From Acanthacorydalis orientalis (taxonomy: Eukaryota > Arthropoda > Insecta > Megaloptera > Corydalidae), in contig CM068317.1 of assembly GCA_034766995.1 (NCBI GenBank), positions 16,825,154 through 16,889,153 on the forward strand: DNA of 64,000 bases, given 5' to 3'. The notes under the pieces were generated by a model. The model was given only the letters and a program-made list of their open reading frames with translations. It made no database searches and was not told the DNA's origin. Positions 12,880-23,785 of the stretch are shown piece after piece. Position 1 is the stretch's first letter; each line of letters opens with the position of its first letter. The translations under genes were made by a program, and so were the position numbers.

Positions 12880-13075
12880 TTCTTGCCCCGGTAGTGTAAG
12901 TTTACTCGAGCCAGACGAACATAGAAACGCTTCCTTCAAAAAGAAGCCGCGTCTGGGAGAAGAGAGAAATATTTCCACTTTACCTTGTCACATTATGCGC
13001 TTGCGCAGTGAGTACTGCCCGTAAATGTAGTGTAGGATGAGCGCTTTCGCAATGTATTACGTATACAATGTATTT
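12880..13075. other. GC-richer, CpG-containing block of unknown nature
   Basis: Non-repetitive block with clear GC rise (for example TTGCCCCGGTAGTG, ACTCGAGCCAGACG, TGCGCTTGCGCAGTGAGT). No long ORF, no tRNA-like A/B boxes that I can defend and no matching inverted end. It could be an element fragment or a conserved regulatory block. Unresolved. Confidence 0.3.
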
Positions 13076-13458
13076 ATAGAACGTAGTTTTATGTTGTTGA
13101 TATTGTTCAAACATGAATCTAAAAAAATTAATGAATAAAGATTAAAATATTTAATTTAATTACATTAACTTTATTAAATTTATATACCACATTACCGTCT
13201 AATAATTATAATATCGTAAAACTTATTCACATTAAGAAAAATTAACGGACTTTATATTTAAAACATGATGATAAAAAGTTTTACTTTCAATGCGTGAGAG
13301 TTCTACGCACCATTTTTTGCAAGAAAGAAACCATTCTTATTAATCTAAAAAATAATTAAATTTTGTAATTAAAAATAAGAAAGAATAATACTTTAAGAAT
13401 AAAAATTTAATTTACATTTATAAAGTAATGGTAGATAGTGGAATATTATAGTAGAAAG

Positions 13459-13460
<2 letters not shown>
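13076..13460. other. AT-rich spacer
   Basis: Nothing recognised. Confidence 0.55.

Positions 13461-13521
<61 letters not shown>
13461..13521. repeat. (TA)n microsatellite abutting a mariner end
   Basis: TA run leading within three bases into TATTAGGTCAAGG, the end of the next mariner. Confidence 0.95.
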
Positions 13522-13522
<1 letters not shown>

Positions 13523-14801
13523 TAGGTCAAGGGGATAAGTAATGCGGTTTTTTAAAGTAAGTTTTGAAACAGCGATACAAAATTGATGTTTTAATTTTGA
13601 TCCAAAATATATATTTTCATTATTATTAACAACTTCTACCCATCTTAACCTTTAATTTTCAATAGCCTGACGATAAAACTTTTTGGGTTTTACATTACAG
13701 AAAGAGTCAAGCTCCCTTCGGATATAACTCTTTGTACTAAGCCGTGCTTCATTGATATGATTTTGGAGACTTCAGGATAGATGATAATCCGATAATGTTA
13801 GGTCAGAGGAATATGATGGATGAGTCATAACTTCCCAATCAAATTTCCTCAGTTTTTGAAGACTTTCTCGTGCCGTGTGAGATGAGGCATTGTCGTGGTG
13901 AAATAATACCACTTTTCTGTTGACTAATGCTAATCACTTTTCATCAATGGATTATTTTAACATCATCAGTTGTTCACAATAAAACTTCTTTGTGATGGTC
14001 CAATTCTCTGATAATATCTGGTATTGAATAATTTCTTTCATATCCAACCAAACAGATAATATAATCTTTTTTGGATGAAGCCCTCGTTCCGCATTGGAAG
14101 ATGGTGTTTTATTTCAATTCACCCATTATCTTTGACGTTTAATATTGTTATAGGCAATCCGTTTTTTTTTTTCACCAGTAACAATTCCATTTAAAAACTG
14201 ACCATTTTGCAATTAACATAGATGAGAAGTAAAAATGATTGAGCTGAACGTCCGATAACTTGTGCGGAACCACTGAGCTAGCTAAGAAACCTTTTAATCA
14301 TTTTCAAGTACCGATGAATAGTTTAATGTGTTGATTTGAGTTTCTTGGCTAACTTTTCTACTGTTTCTTTATCGCAGGATTTGTTCCACTAGTGTTCGCA
14401 GGAACTCATCATCAAACCTTTGAGGGCATCCTGACTTTCCCTCATCTTCAAGGCCTTAGTTTCCGAACCGAAATTGTTGAAACCATCATTGTCCGTGGCT
14501 AAGACTAACAACATCTGAATTATAATTTTCCCACATTTTTTTCAATACAGTTGTAGCGTTTTTTCCCTCACGATACTCTGAAAAAATATGCCTTATTGTT
14601 CTTTTGACATTTCCATGGTAACATATATTTTTTCTTCTAAATTTGCGTGACCACTCTTAAACTTCCACGATAATACTGAGAAGATATTGTGTACAATTGA
14701 GTAGTATATGCATCTGATACGTTATTGTAGTAATTGCAAAGTATTGCATCATCCACTTTCACCTATATGAAAATACAGTATTACTTATAATATTACCCAT
14801 T
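13522..14801 (-). mobile_element. full-length-size mariner relic, minus strand
   Basis: Left end TTAGGTCAAGGGGATAAGTA; a degenerate mate (ATTACTTATAATATTACC) lies near 14780-14801, giving about 1.28 kb, the normal mariner size. The minus strand shows the whole transposase in order but heavily mutated: YREGKNATTVLKKMWENY (about 14550-14600), a WFQQFRFGN..GLEDEGKSGCPQRFDDE helix-turn-helix part (about 14400-14490), VLFHHDNASSHTARESLQKL (about 13855-13915, second catalytic Asp), HPSYSSDLTLSDYHL (about 13800-13835, third Asp) and ENIYFGSKL near the C-terminus. Frameshifts and stops are numerous. The outer ends resemble those of the 2220 and 63692 family. Confidence 0.8.
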
Positions 14802-14829
14802 ATATACGGAGAGGACCAAAAAATACATA

Positions 14830-15395
14830 CACAGTTTAATAGAGGTAATCTATGGATATTTTTGATTGTTGAATCGAATTACGTCGGCAATGGGTAATAT
14901 GACGTTCTCTCAAAAAATGTTGTTAATGACATGCATTCTAGAGCAATCATACGATCAGAAGAACACTCAAACAAAATCTCAGAGTCACGGTTGTCGTTAG
15001 AGTAACGCAAGACGGGTTTTAAGATGTATTTTAAATTTGAGAATGTATGCGAAGTACTGCGAAAATGGTGGAGTGAGTTTGTAACAGGTCCACCAATACG
15101 TCTGACAATTGCATACATTTCTGATAAATTTGAAACCAATGGTACCGTGTATGATGTGCACAAGCAAAATATCCGAAAGGGCTCGCACAGAAACAAGTCC
15201 TTCTTCCTTGTCTATGGTATCTGAACAGATTTATATGCTCTCAATAAAAGTCTACTAACCAATGTGCACGTGAGACAGGAGTTCGCAGATCAAATATACA
15301 ACACATTCTTAAGAGAGAAAAATGGAAATTTTACATTCCAAGATTGTAACATGTCATGAATGAAGACAACACTGATCGTTTAACTGAATGACAAA
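14830..15395 (+). pseudogene. N-terminal fragment of a Tc1/mariner-superfamily transposase
   Basis: The plus strand reads WSEFVTGPPIRLTIAYISDK then FETNGTVYDVHKQN (15069-15168), the helix-turn-helix segment of the arthropod transposases usually annotated with a DUF4817 domain, whose consensus runs GPPTR.TI..I..KFEE.GTV.D. A frame change later it reads EREKWKFYIPRL and HVMNEDNTDR (about 15310-15375), the next conserved block. The catalytic DDE half is absent, so this is a broken 5' part of an element. Inverted ends were not found. The flanking mariner at 13522-14801 is a different family on the other strand. Confidence 0.65.
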
Positions 15396-16462
15396 AATTG
15401 AATTGTGTTCTTTATTTGATATTTATAAATTTTCTGTCAAACTTTAGTTTTGTTACTTTTATATATTGTTTACTTTTTTTTATTTTATTCGTGCTAATAA
15501 TGTGTACAACGTAATTACAAATTACATTTTATCATCATTGAACACCCGTTAAACATACTTCTGCGTTGGTTTTTTTTTTTAAAAAAAAAAAACAAAATCC
15601 ATCACACATTTCGTATCCAAAATAACTAAAAACTGTAATAAAAGTATTCGCTTGACAAAATCCAAAAGTATATGACAGTTGACTAATGGGATAAACATGC
15701 TGAAGAGAAACCACGGTCACTTCACGATCGCTTATACATGTTTGTCAAACATATGCCACAGTTCACGATTTGATGTCGCGATTTGTTATAATTGCTTTAT
15801 TTAGAAATTTGTGTGTAATTTGAAACGAAACTTTTCGTGTCGGTGACGTTACGAGTTTGTTTGTAATTTTCAAAACGAAGCGGTTGATTTATTGTGCTCC
15901 AAGTTTAATACGTTTGAAAAGCAACAGCATGTATATAAGCCGAACGTGATGATAATAATTTTACATTTTTCGTATTTTTGAAAATTATATTTGTTAATCA
16001 CTCCATTGCCTTTAATCCATCAATATTTTTATATAAATTACTATTTAGTTGAATAAATGTTAAATCTTTTTATAAATAACAAAGGTTACATTAATATATA
16101 ATGTCTGTTAAAAAGTAAGTAAAATAAATCTTTGATAAAAATGATAGTCCTATGAAGACCTAAAAACCTTTATAATTAATTAATCGTGAATAATTGTTTA
16201 GATTTTGCAACGATCATATTAATTTATTGGCATTCAACTCGAAAAATGCGAAATAGTAATTATATATTTTCAGTTTCTTATGTACACAAAAACCTCACTT
16301 TGCGTCGTTTCGAAGTTGTATCGTTGCGGATTATTTTTTAGGTTTTCGGTAATTCCTAATTTATTTTTTTTAATTTTTTTGGTAATTCTGCAATTAGTTT
16401 CTATTTTTATCTTTATTATACAAGATAGAACAGTTCATTAAAGTTATTAGTATAAATCACAC
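15396..16462. other. AT-rich sequence, possible 5' part of the Tigger relic
   Basis: A moderately complex patch at 15700-15960 and 16290-16330 may be leader of the Tigger-like element that follows, but I could not identify its inverted end. Confidence 0.4.
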
Positions 16463-17825
16463 TTGTTATTTTTTCTCTGCATTTTGGAATTTAATAAAGT
16501 GAGTTTAATTAAAATCTTAACAACTAGTGGAAATAAAAAGGGTAAACAAATTAATTTTGAATTAAAATTGGTGATTTTAAGATGCTTTAAATCTGCGGAG
16601 AAAGTGGTTGATATTGGCAGAATTATTGATTTACCTGCCACCACGGTGAGAACAATGTGTAATTGGAATGGTGACCAAATAAGAAAAATTCTATTACTGA
16701 CACGCCTTTGCAATCCAAGAAAAAATGGAGTGCCTACTTTTCATTTTGATTGAAAATCAATGTAAAATTCGAGTTGGTGCAGCAAACATATGCAAACCTT
16801 CTGTAATGTCAAACTGCACACACTTATTAATTTAATAATAAGTGTATTTTATTTAATAATGATCAATGTAAATCCTATTATGAATTGTACTGTGGACTGA
16901 CTCAAATTTTGAACTGAACTGTATTTGTTGACAGCGCGAGAGACGGATAAAAACCCGTGTCTATCAACACTAGCCTGCTATAATATATACAATTTGCCTT
17001 CGTATGCACCGGTCAGCTGCGATTTTAGAGTAACCCACACTTCTGATACCGAAGACACATACTCGGGTCTTCACAATCAATATCGGCCAAGGATGCCATT
17101 GAGAAAAATGGTTATTAAAAAGAAATCTCAAACAATTTTAAAGATCTTCAAAAAGATACACCTTCATCTAGAACAACATTGAAAAAAATTAGAGGCCAGA
17201 CAAGGTTGGTTTAAATGTTTAAAAACTCGAGGAAACTTCCATAATGTAGCTTTAATAGCGGAATCTGCAAGTTTAGAGATTATAGTCGCAAATAATTTCA
17301 CACTTCAGTTAAAGGCGATTATTGATGAGGGTAGATATTCTTCCAAACAGGTTCTAAATATTGATGGAACTTGATTTTTTTTGAAGCTTCTCCCAAGCAG
17401 ATTCCTTATTTTAAAATGTGAAAAGTATTGTCCTGGTTTTAAAGATAAGAAAGATCAACTTACTCTTCTGCTGAGAAGAAATGCAGAGGATGATTTCAAA
17501 TGTAAGCCTCTTCTAGTGTACCATTCTGAAAATCCTAGGGCTATAAAAGACGTCAAAAAAGGTAATTTTTCAATTTATTGGCGTGAAAATAAAAGTATGT
17601 GAGTAACTGCAATGGCGTTTAAGGTTTAGGTACTTGATTGTGCAATGTCTAATTGAAAGCTTATTTTTCTCCACAAAAAATTGAGTTTAAACTTTAATAT
17701 TATTGGAAAATGCTTCAGGGCATCCAGTTTACATAGATGACATTTCAGAATATGTAAAATTTGTTTTTGTCTCCAATGACGACTTACGACATTCATTTTA
17801 TAACCAATGGATCAAAATATAATCA
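16463..17825 (+). pseudogene. Tigger/pogo-like transposase relic
   Basis: A CENP-B-related DDE transposase of the pogo/Tigger family, broken by frameshifts. The N-terminal psq-type helix-turn-helix is at 16535-16690 (NFELKLVILRCFKSAEKVVD then DLPATTVRTMCNWNGDQI). After a disrupted stretch (16753-17190) the CENP-B core resumes: GWFKCLKTRGNFHNVALIAE (about 17203-17265), QVLNIDGT followed by a stop at the first catalytic Asp (17349-17375), then PSRFLILKCEKYCPGFKDKK and LTLLLRR to LLVYHSENPRAIKDV (17390-17555). Further on LLENASGHPVYIDDIS (about 17700-17750) has Glu in place of the second catalytic Asp of the usual LDNAPGHP, and PMDQ (about 17810) ends the readable part. Not functional. Identity is strong from motif order. 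Confidence 0.85.
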
Positions 17826-18084
17826 TAAAATTTTTAAAAAAAGCTGTAGGAAATAAATTATTTTTTAAAAAAATAACTGATGATTTAATTTCTTCTTCTA
17901 AATTACATTTCATTTATTAAAAAAAGAAAATTTTATTGGTTTATATTTGGTACTTAACTTTCAATAATCATAGGTATTAAAATAAACATTATATCTTTAA
18001 ATATGATAAATATTCTATAAAAAGAATATAAAATCATAATAAAATTATAACAAAAATTGATACTTATTTAAATTTAAAACTCAC

Positions 18085-18191
18085 CCTATATCCTCCAAGA
18101 TGTAAAACAAGACATCTAAATGTAGCATCTCGTCCTATTGGTACTGTAAGATTTACAATTGGTTCTACAAATTCTGGCTGGAAAGCAGAAC
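18085..18191 (-). CDS. Internal exon: immunoglobulin domain start, DIP/lachesin-type adhesion protein
   Basis: A 107-bp open exon on the minus strand with both splice sites: a pyrimidine-rich acceptor ending TTTCAG just upstream of 18191 and a donor GTGAGT at 18084-18079. It starts with the last two bases of a codon and holds 35 codons. It reads FQPEFVEPIVNLTVPIGRDA then TFRCLVLHLGGYR. This is the A-to-C strand part of the first Ig domain of DIP proteins, with the domain's first Cys in TFRC and the characteristic EPI.N.TV..GRDA and LGGYR motifs. In insects DIPs are cell-surface partners of Dpr proteins in synaptic partner choice. The rest of the domain (Trp, second Cys) must be on a downstream exon at lower coordinates, which I did not find in this window. 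The base composition is richer than the flanks and there are no stops. The exact paralogue cannot be named from this piece. Confidence 0.82.
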
Positions 18192-18399
18192 CTGAAACGA
18201 AAAATGGAATATAATTAAGAATGAAGAAGTAATCGTAAAAAATGAAAATAGTACAAGTATATTAATGAAAAGAAGTGCAATGAATACGAAACAATATATC
18301 TTTATTTTATTTCTTAACGGAAGTTTTGTATATACAAATTGTTATTTACACAACTCGTACATATATATACGAGTACATATACGACGATATACACAACTC

Positions 18400-18400
<1 letters not shown>
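18192..18400. other. Intron flank upstream of the Ig exon (minus strand)
   Basis: Carries the branch/polypyrimidine side of the acceptor; otherwise AT-rich and leading into TA arrays. Confidence 0.5.
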
Positions 18401-18442
<42 letters not shown>

Positions 18443-18457
18443 TGTATTATATCTATG

Positions 18458-18490
<33 letters not shown>
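18401..18490. repeat. (TA)n/(GT)n microsatellite
   Basis: TA run, TACATATATGTA interruptions, then TGTGTGTGTGTGTG. Confidence 0.95.
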
Positions 18491-18578
18491 ATTATATCTA
18501 TGTGTGTTGGTCATCGATATAGTTGTAATCTTGGCGCGTTTTATCGCATCAATTTTTATGTCATGATAAAGTGTGTGT

Positions 18579-18580
<2 letters not shown>

Positions 18581-18615
<35 letters not shown>
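18581..18615. repeat. (TA)n microsatellite
   Basis: TA run of about 17 units. Confidence 0.95.
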
Positions 18616-18617
<2 letters not shown>

Positions 18618-18980
18618 CATAGGAAAATAAAAAAGCTCTGCAAAATACATAGTTCGAATAAAGAGATGCTGTAATAGTCATAACCCATTCAAATCAGGAA
18701 ATGAACGCTCGCCATAAATTTACTGGAATATCATCTTAGTATAAAAAATTACACAGATAATATCCCTTGTATATTGAAGTGCGTAACGCTGTGGGAAAGG
18801 AATACACACAATAAAAATAAAAACAATAGCGTGTTTCTGCATTTCGATCTTTTGTTATATGAAAACAAGAAGTTCATTTAACATTAGTAAATATTCTTGG
18901 TAACATAACCGTTATTTATTGTTTTTAAACACACAATTAAAATTGTCATTGAGAAAAGTACATTTATGTGCGTATAAAAA

Positions 18981-18983
<3 letters not shown>

Positions 18984-19054
<71 letters not shown>
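18984..19054. repeat. (TA)n microsatellite
   Basis: Uninterrupted TA run of about 35 units. Confidence 0.97.
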
Positions 19055-19056
<2 letters not shown>

Positions 19057-19498
19057 TATATAAGTACGAGTATATTTGTATATATTTCCTATTCTTTACA
19101 CATTTTATTTAATATTGCGGGAAGCAATATGTTCACAATGACAGTGGTAAAGTTTTGACATGTGATCGCTTTTTTAGTTAATTTAGTTTGAATCAGTTTG
19201 AATTGTCCTTTTTAGCCTATAAAGATTTTTATATTGTATATGAATAAGAATTATTTACTTTTAAATTTAAATATTTCGTTTGTGACGGACTTAATTTGGT
19301 ATGTTTACAAAAGTTTTAATGAGGTCATAAGAAAATTAGAAAATTACTGAAAAATATAATATTTTTAATAATGACAATTATACACTTCATTATATAAAAT
19401 AGAAGTATATTCGAGATGTAACTTTTTTTCGTATTTAAAACCCCAAAACAATTTCCTGGCAACTTAATATCAAATCTCTCTCTCTAGATTATGTATAT

Positions 19499-19504
19499 AA
19501 ATAC

Positions 19505-19568
<64 letters not shown>

Positions 19569-19569
19569 G

Positions 19570-19608
<39 letters not shown>
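19499..19608. repeat. (TA)n then (GT)n compound microsatellite
   Basis: TA run with TGTATA interruptions passing into about 13 GT units. It immediately precedes the Jockey-like relic. Confidence 0.95.
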
Positions 19609-19609
<1 letters not shown>

Positions 19610-20936
19610 CTCATGCACAGTGTTCAAAACAAACTATAACTAGCGGATTGTCGATCTGGTATCAGTTCATAGACTTCTGATCGACGTTCAATTTAGATTC
19701 TGGCAGGCACCTTACATCATTCAGCTGGTCTTGCGGATGACCTGACACATAACACGCTGTCTCAACAAGAGGCGTATTATCGGAGTTGTGCTTCTCGGTA
19801 TCAAAAAAAAAGCGTTAAAAAGGTCTGGAAAACTGGCTTCTTCTACAATCTTCTGCACATGGGGTTCTATAATTGGTTTGTGAAACTGCTGACCTCATAC
19901 CTTTCAGGGCACTCGTTTTAGAGCATGGAGAGGGCGCGATCGAATGTCTGACCAGTTGAAGATGGAGTTCCTTAGGGTAGCGTAGTGAGATCAGTACTTT
20001 TAAGTCTATATATTAACGATATACTGGGAAAAAAGCCACTACATCATTTGTCGGCGATATTAAGATTGTGATGCAGACATAGAAGAAGAGACTCATTCAG
20101 GAGCATCTAGAGGGTCAATTCGATAATCTCTCCACGTACTATCGTACATGACGTATAAGAATTAATGCTTATAAGTGGTGGGGAATCTTGTTTTCCTAGT
20201 TTAGTTCACATTAAGATCGACAACTTCGTTCTAAACAATTGATCAATTAAGAGTGTAAAAGAGTTCAAGTTCCTAGGCATCACTATTGGTAGGAAGCTTT
20301 TCTTTATGCTTTATACAAAGAACGTCATCAACAAAGTATGTGCTCAATTAATCCAGCTGTTTCCGCTACTCGATAGCCAGTCGCGATTATTGCTTCATAA
20401 TACGCATGTGGATTATATCAACCTTATCCTGTTGTATAGCGCTCCAGCTTGGACATATATACCTAACTCTCTGAAACAAATACAAGTGTTCCAAAACAGA
20501 ACACTGCGTTTCATTCTTGATGACAACTGCTTTATCAAGAACGTTACCCTGTATTGTGATCTCTGCCTCCAGACAATTGCGGAGTTTGTCATACGAGAGG
20601 CTCTAGATCTATACAGGATATCAGAACACAATGACAACGCGCTGATAAGTGCGCTTGGTCAGTACGATCCACGAAATTTGTATTATTGGTATAAAAGACC
20701 CCGGGGTGCTTGACGCGGTTACTGACATCGCCCTGTAGGCGGGGCCATGGTACGCGGATTAGTAAGAGTGCGTAACCTTCTGTGGCTCCTAGAGCTCTCC
20801 GGTCTATCTAATCCGATAATCTCTTCGAAACATTAACTAGTCATTGGTTCTATTCTCGGTCCCCAGTAACATCATGCATTCGCTATAACACTTAGCAGGT
20901 TCATTCACCACAACTTAAAGGAACATGCACTGATAC
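19610..20936 (+). mobile_element. Jockey-like non-LTR retrotransposon relic, 5' truncated
   Basis: Remnant of a LINE reverse transcriptase on the plus strand. Across frameshifts I read a degraded QFGFR-type block (about 19690-19740), KTGFFYNLLHMGFYNW and LLTSYLSGHSF (about 19835-19920), the Y.NDI segment before the active site (about 20008-20030), FVGDIKIVMQ where FADD is expected (about 20045-20080), and VKEFKFLGITIGRKLF (about 20260-20305). An open frame at 20306-20713 (RSLK/YSAPAW-type thumb region, RNIEVFQNRTLRF-like) follows. The active-site DD is lost and the element is dead. The GC-richer 3' tail (20716-20936) runs into a CA/TA microsatellite, as expected for LINEs ending in simple repeats. 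Confidence 0.8.
20306..20713 (+). pseudogene. C-terminal reverse transcriptase fragment of the Jockey-like element
   Basis: The longest open part of the relic (135 codons). It contains LLLHNTHVDYINLILLYSAP followed by AWTYIPNSLKQIQVFQNRTL, matching the conserved LY..L.RP...Y..P.W......QN..LR of Jockey-clade reverse transcriptases just after the catalytic domain. The apparent start Met is internal to the original protein and has no meaning as a start. It ends in GQYDPRNLYYWYKRPRGA. Confidence 0.8.
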
Positions 20937-20964
20937 ATACACACCTACACACACACATACACAC

Positions 20965-21040
<76 letters not shown>
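20937..21040. repeat. (CA)n/(TA)n microsatellite at LINE 3' end
   Basis: CACACCTACACACACACA passing into two TA runs separated by AAATATTT. Probably grown from the retrotransposon tail. Confidence 0.93.
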
Positions 21041-21042
<2 letters not shown>

Positions 21043-22477
21043 GTAAACAAATATACGTGCGACTTAATTCAGCTTAAAACTCAACTACTTTTCATCCTTG
21101 ATTGATAATATTATTTGACATGTAATATTGCTATAAAAGCGTAGATGGCACTGACACTTCATGTACAATAGTATTTTCAGTAATTCTATCAAAAATTAAT
21201 CAAATAATGTAATATGTCAATATAGAAAAAAAATAGTCAAAATAGTGATTTAAATAAAAAATATGGTGTTATACAAAAGATGAAAAGTTATATAAAAAAG
21301 ACATTACTGTACATCCACACTAGTAATTAGGTTAAAGTTTTATTTTAAAACACATGTTGTAATATCAATAAAAATACAGAGCTAAAATGTTATCTAAAAA
21401 ATTTAAGTCCGATAAAAACCGAATTGTTTACAACTTATATAGAAAAAAAATATATCTTAAATTGTTATAAGTTCAAGAATTATATAACAAAAAAGAAAAA
21501 AAATAAAACGCAAAAAAATAAAGAAAAATATTTTGTAAACACTTTTTATTCGTAGGTAATAATTATAAGAAGCATCCATTGATATTATTAATAGATAAAT
21601 GAATGTAATAATAAAGGAAGCAATCATTCAAGGTTAGACGAAAGTTAATAGAATATAAGTTGTGTAACAGGAATGCACGAATGGTAATAATTATTTCATA
21701 AAATATTTATAATAAAAGAAATATATTCGTAGCTAACTACAAATTGCAGATGATTATAATTGATGATAAACATAAAATTTTTGAGAAATATTTTATTCGG
21801 TAGAAAAATTTAAATCAACTTAATATTGTTTATATAATAAAAGAATTATGTTATTTATTCGACGATGTTTAAATGAATTATATAAATTCCGTGCCCAAGA
21901 AATAAATATTAATTTCTTTATTTAGAGATGTATACATATATAAAGAGGAATGAGATGAAAAGTTATAAAAAGTTTATAACGTAATACTTTTTTAAGTCTT
22001 AAATCTTTAATCATGGAATTATCTCCAGTAAGCAGACGTATTTATAATCATCATTATAAAATTCATTTTTCCAAAATGGTATTAAAGTGGTTTATCGTGT
22101 ATTTTGTATTAATGATTTCAAAAGCGTGAAATACTTTTAAAAATTGACCTGATTTTTTTAAAAAATATTATTATAATTCTTATAACGTATATATTATAAA
22201 TAAAAAATGATTTTTCTTCGTAAAAAAATTAACTATAAATTAATAAACCATTACACATAGAAATAAATCAACGATAAAAGCGTCACTTTTTAATACGATA
22301 ATACAATAACACATTACACGCTGTAAGGATCGCACAAAAAAAGTTAAACAGCCTGAATGAGAAGTTTTATCACAACCCTCATATTCTATAAATATTGCTT
22401 AAACTGATTATTATTTGTTCCAGTCAGAGCACTTCTTGAAAAATTGGACGCTAATAATCTTAGTAGTCTATACATCC
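21041..22477. other. AT-rich sequence, nothing recognised
   Basis: Very AT-rich and poly-A rich; no coding similarity. Confidence 0.55.
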
Positions 22478-22481
22478 TTAA

Positions 22482-23139
22482 CCCCTTGTGCATGAATCAG
22501 AAGTGTGACTCGTGAACTGCAGAAAACACTTCATCAGTTAATTACGAGTTAGACTCGTGCAATCTTTATATAAATTAAGAACACATGTTTTGTTTGTCAG
22601 CTATTAGATTCATATTGTGTAGTGATTATTTCTGAAATTGTTTGAGTGGTGAATTAGTATTTATTTTTCCGAAATATTTTCTTGGAAAAAAATGAAGAGA
22701 AGAAAACAAAAATTTGAAATTGATGACGAAGAAAATGAAAATGAAAATAAATTCTTAAGTAACAAAAGTGTTGAAAGTGAAAAAAATAAAGAACTTTGTG
22801 AGATCTCAAAAACGTGTAAAACAAGTAGTTAATTCAGAGAATAAAGAAACTAGTAATATTTCAATTGATATTTCTTTATCAAAACAAAATGCAGATAACT
22901 GGTAGTGAAAAGATTATGATAATGAACCAGAAGTATGGGATAATGACGAGGCAGCATGAATAAACTCGGTATCCCTGCGTAGACTCAAAAAGAATGCTTC
23001 AGTTTTAAATGTATTTTACGAAGTTGTAACCAAAGACTTTTGGGAAATGGTAACGAACGAAAGCAATAGATATTTCCTTCCAAATTAAATAGCCATTTTG
23101 TATGCATTATTTCTTTTAAAAAAATAAAAGCACAAGGGG
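22482..23139 (+). mobile_element. piggyBac-like deletion derivative
   Basis: Perfect 10-bp terminal inverted repeats CCCCTTGTGC (22482-22491) and GCACAAGGGG (23130-23139). The left end is flanked by TTAA (22478-22481), the piggyBac target; the right flank is GTAA, one change from TTAA. Only 658 bp remain of an element that normally exceeds 2 kb. The inside keeps a transposase start (acidic N-terminus) and the beginning of the catalytic domain, but not the DDD core. Confidence 0.85.
22692..23095 (+). pseudogene. piggyBac transposase, N-terminal remnant
   Basis: The reading opens at ATG 22692 with MKRRKQKFEIDDEENENENK, the acidic, low-complexity leader typical of piggyBac transposases, and breaks after about 45 codons. 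In another frame it continues with DYDNEPEVWDNDEAA and then NASVLNVFYEVVTKDFWEMV and TNESNRYF (about 22995-23080), the FW..V.ETNRYA motif at the start of the piggyBac transposase domain. The catalytic part is missing, so it could move only if another copy supplied transposase. Confidence 0.8.
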
Positions 23140-23364
23140 GTAAATACTAGGTAATCAATGCTTAGATAAATACTAGATAATAATGGCCTAGATAAATAAT
23201 TTAAATCTGTAGTTGATATGCGAAATCCCTGAGAATCTCATTTTTCATCATAGTCACCAGATTTCTTTAAAAAGGAAATTGAAAATTTACAAATAAATAG
23301 CAAATTGTTTTTAATTTAATGTCGATTATTGCTTTTTATAAAAAAAATTAATTTTTATGGGTAC

Positions 23365-23371
<7 letters not shown>

Positions 23372-23429
<58 letters not shown>
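23372..23429. repeat. (TA)n microsatellite
   Basis: Uninterrupted TA run of about 29 units. Confidence 0.97.
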
Positions 23430-23433
<4 letters not shown>

Positions 23434-23697
23434 AAAGTAGAAAATATATCTATTTTTATTTTAGATAAATGTGATTATATAACAAAAAAGATTTTCTGCT
23501 TGCATTACTTATCTCATGTTTTATATAAAAACCTATATTCATACATTTGAATCTATATTTGAACGGGTGATATACATTTTTAAACACGTTGTGTATCCTT
23601 TAAATAATGTTTAGATAACGTTCTATACACACCGCACGTTATAACATTATTTTGTACACAAAGCATTTCTTTCCCTCTATATGTACAAATATATACA

Positions 23698-23699
<2 letters not shown>

Positions 23700-23777
<78 letters not shown>
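23700..23777. repeat. (TA)n microsatellite
   Basis: Uninterrupted TA run of about 38 units, among the longest in the window. Confidence 0.97.

Positions 23778-23785
<8 letters not shown>

Noticed and set aside
14879..15196. Minus-strand ORF of 105 codons
   Set aside because: Antisense of the plus-strand transposase N-terminal fragment, which carries the recognisable motif.
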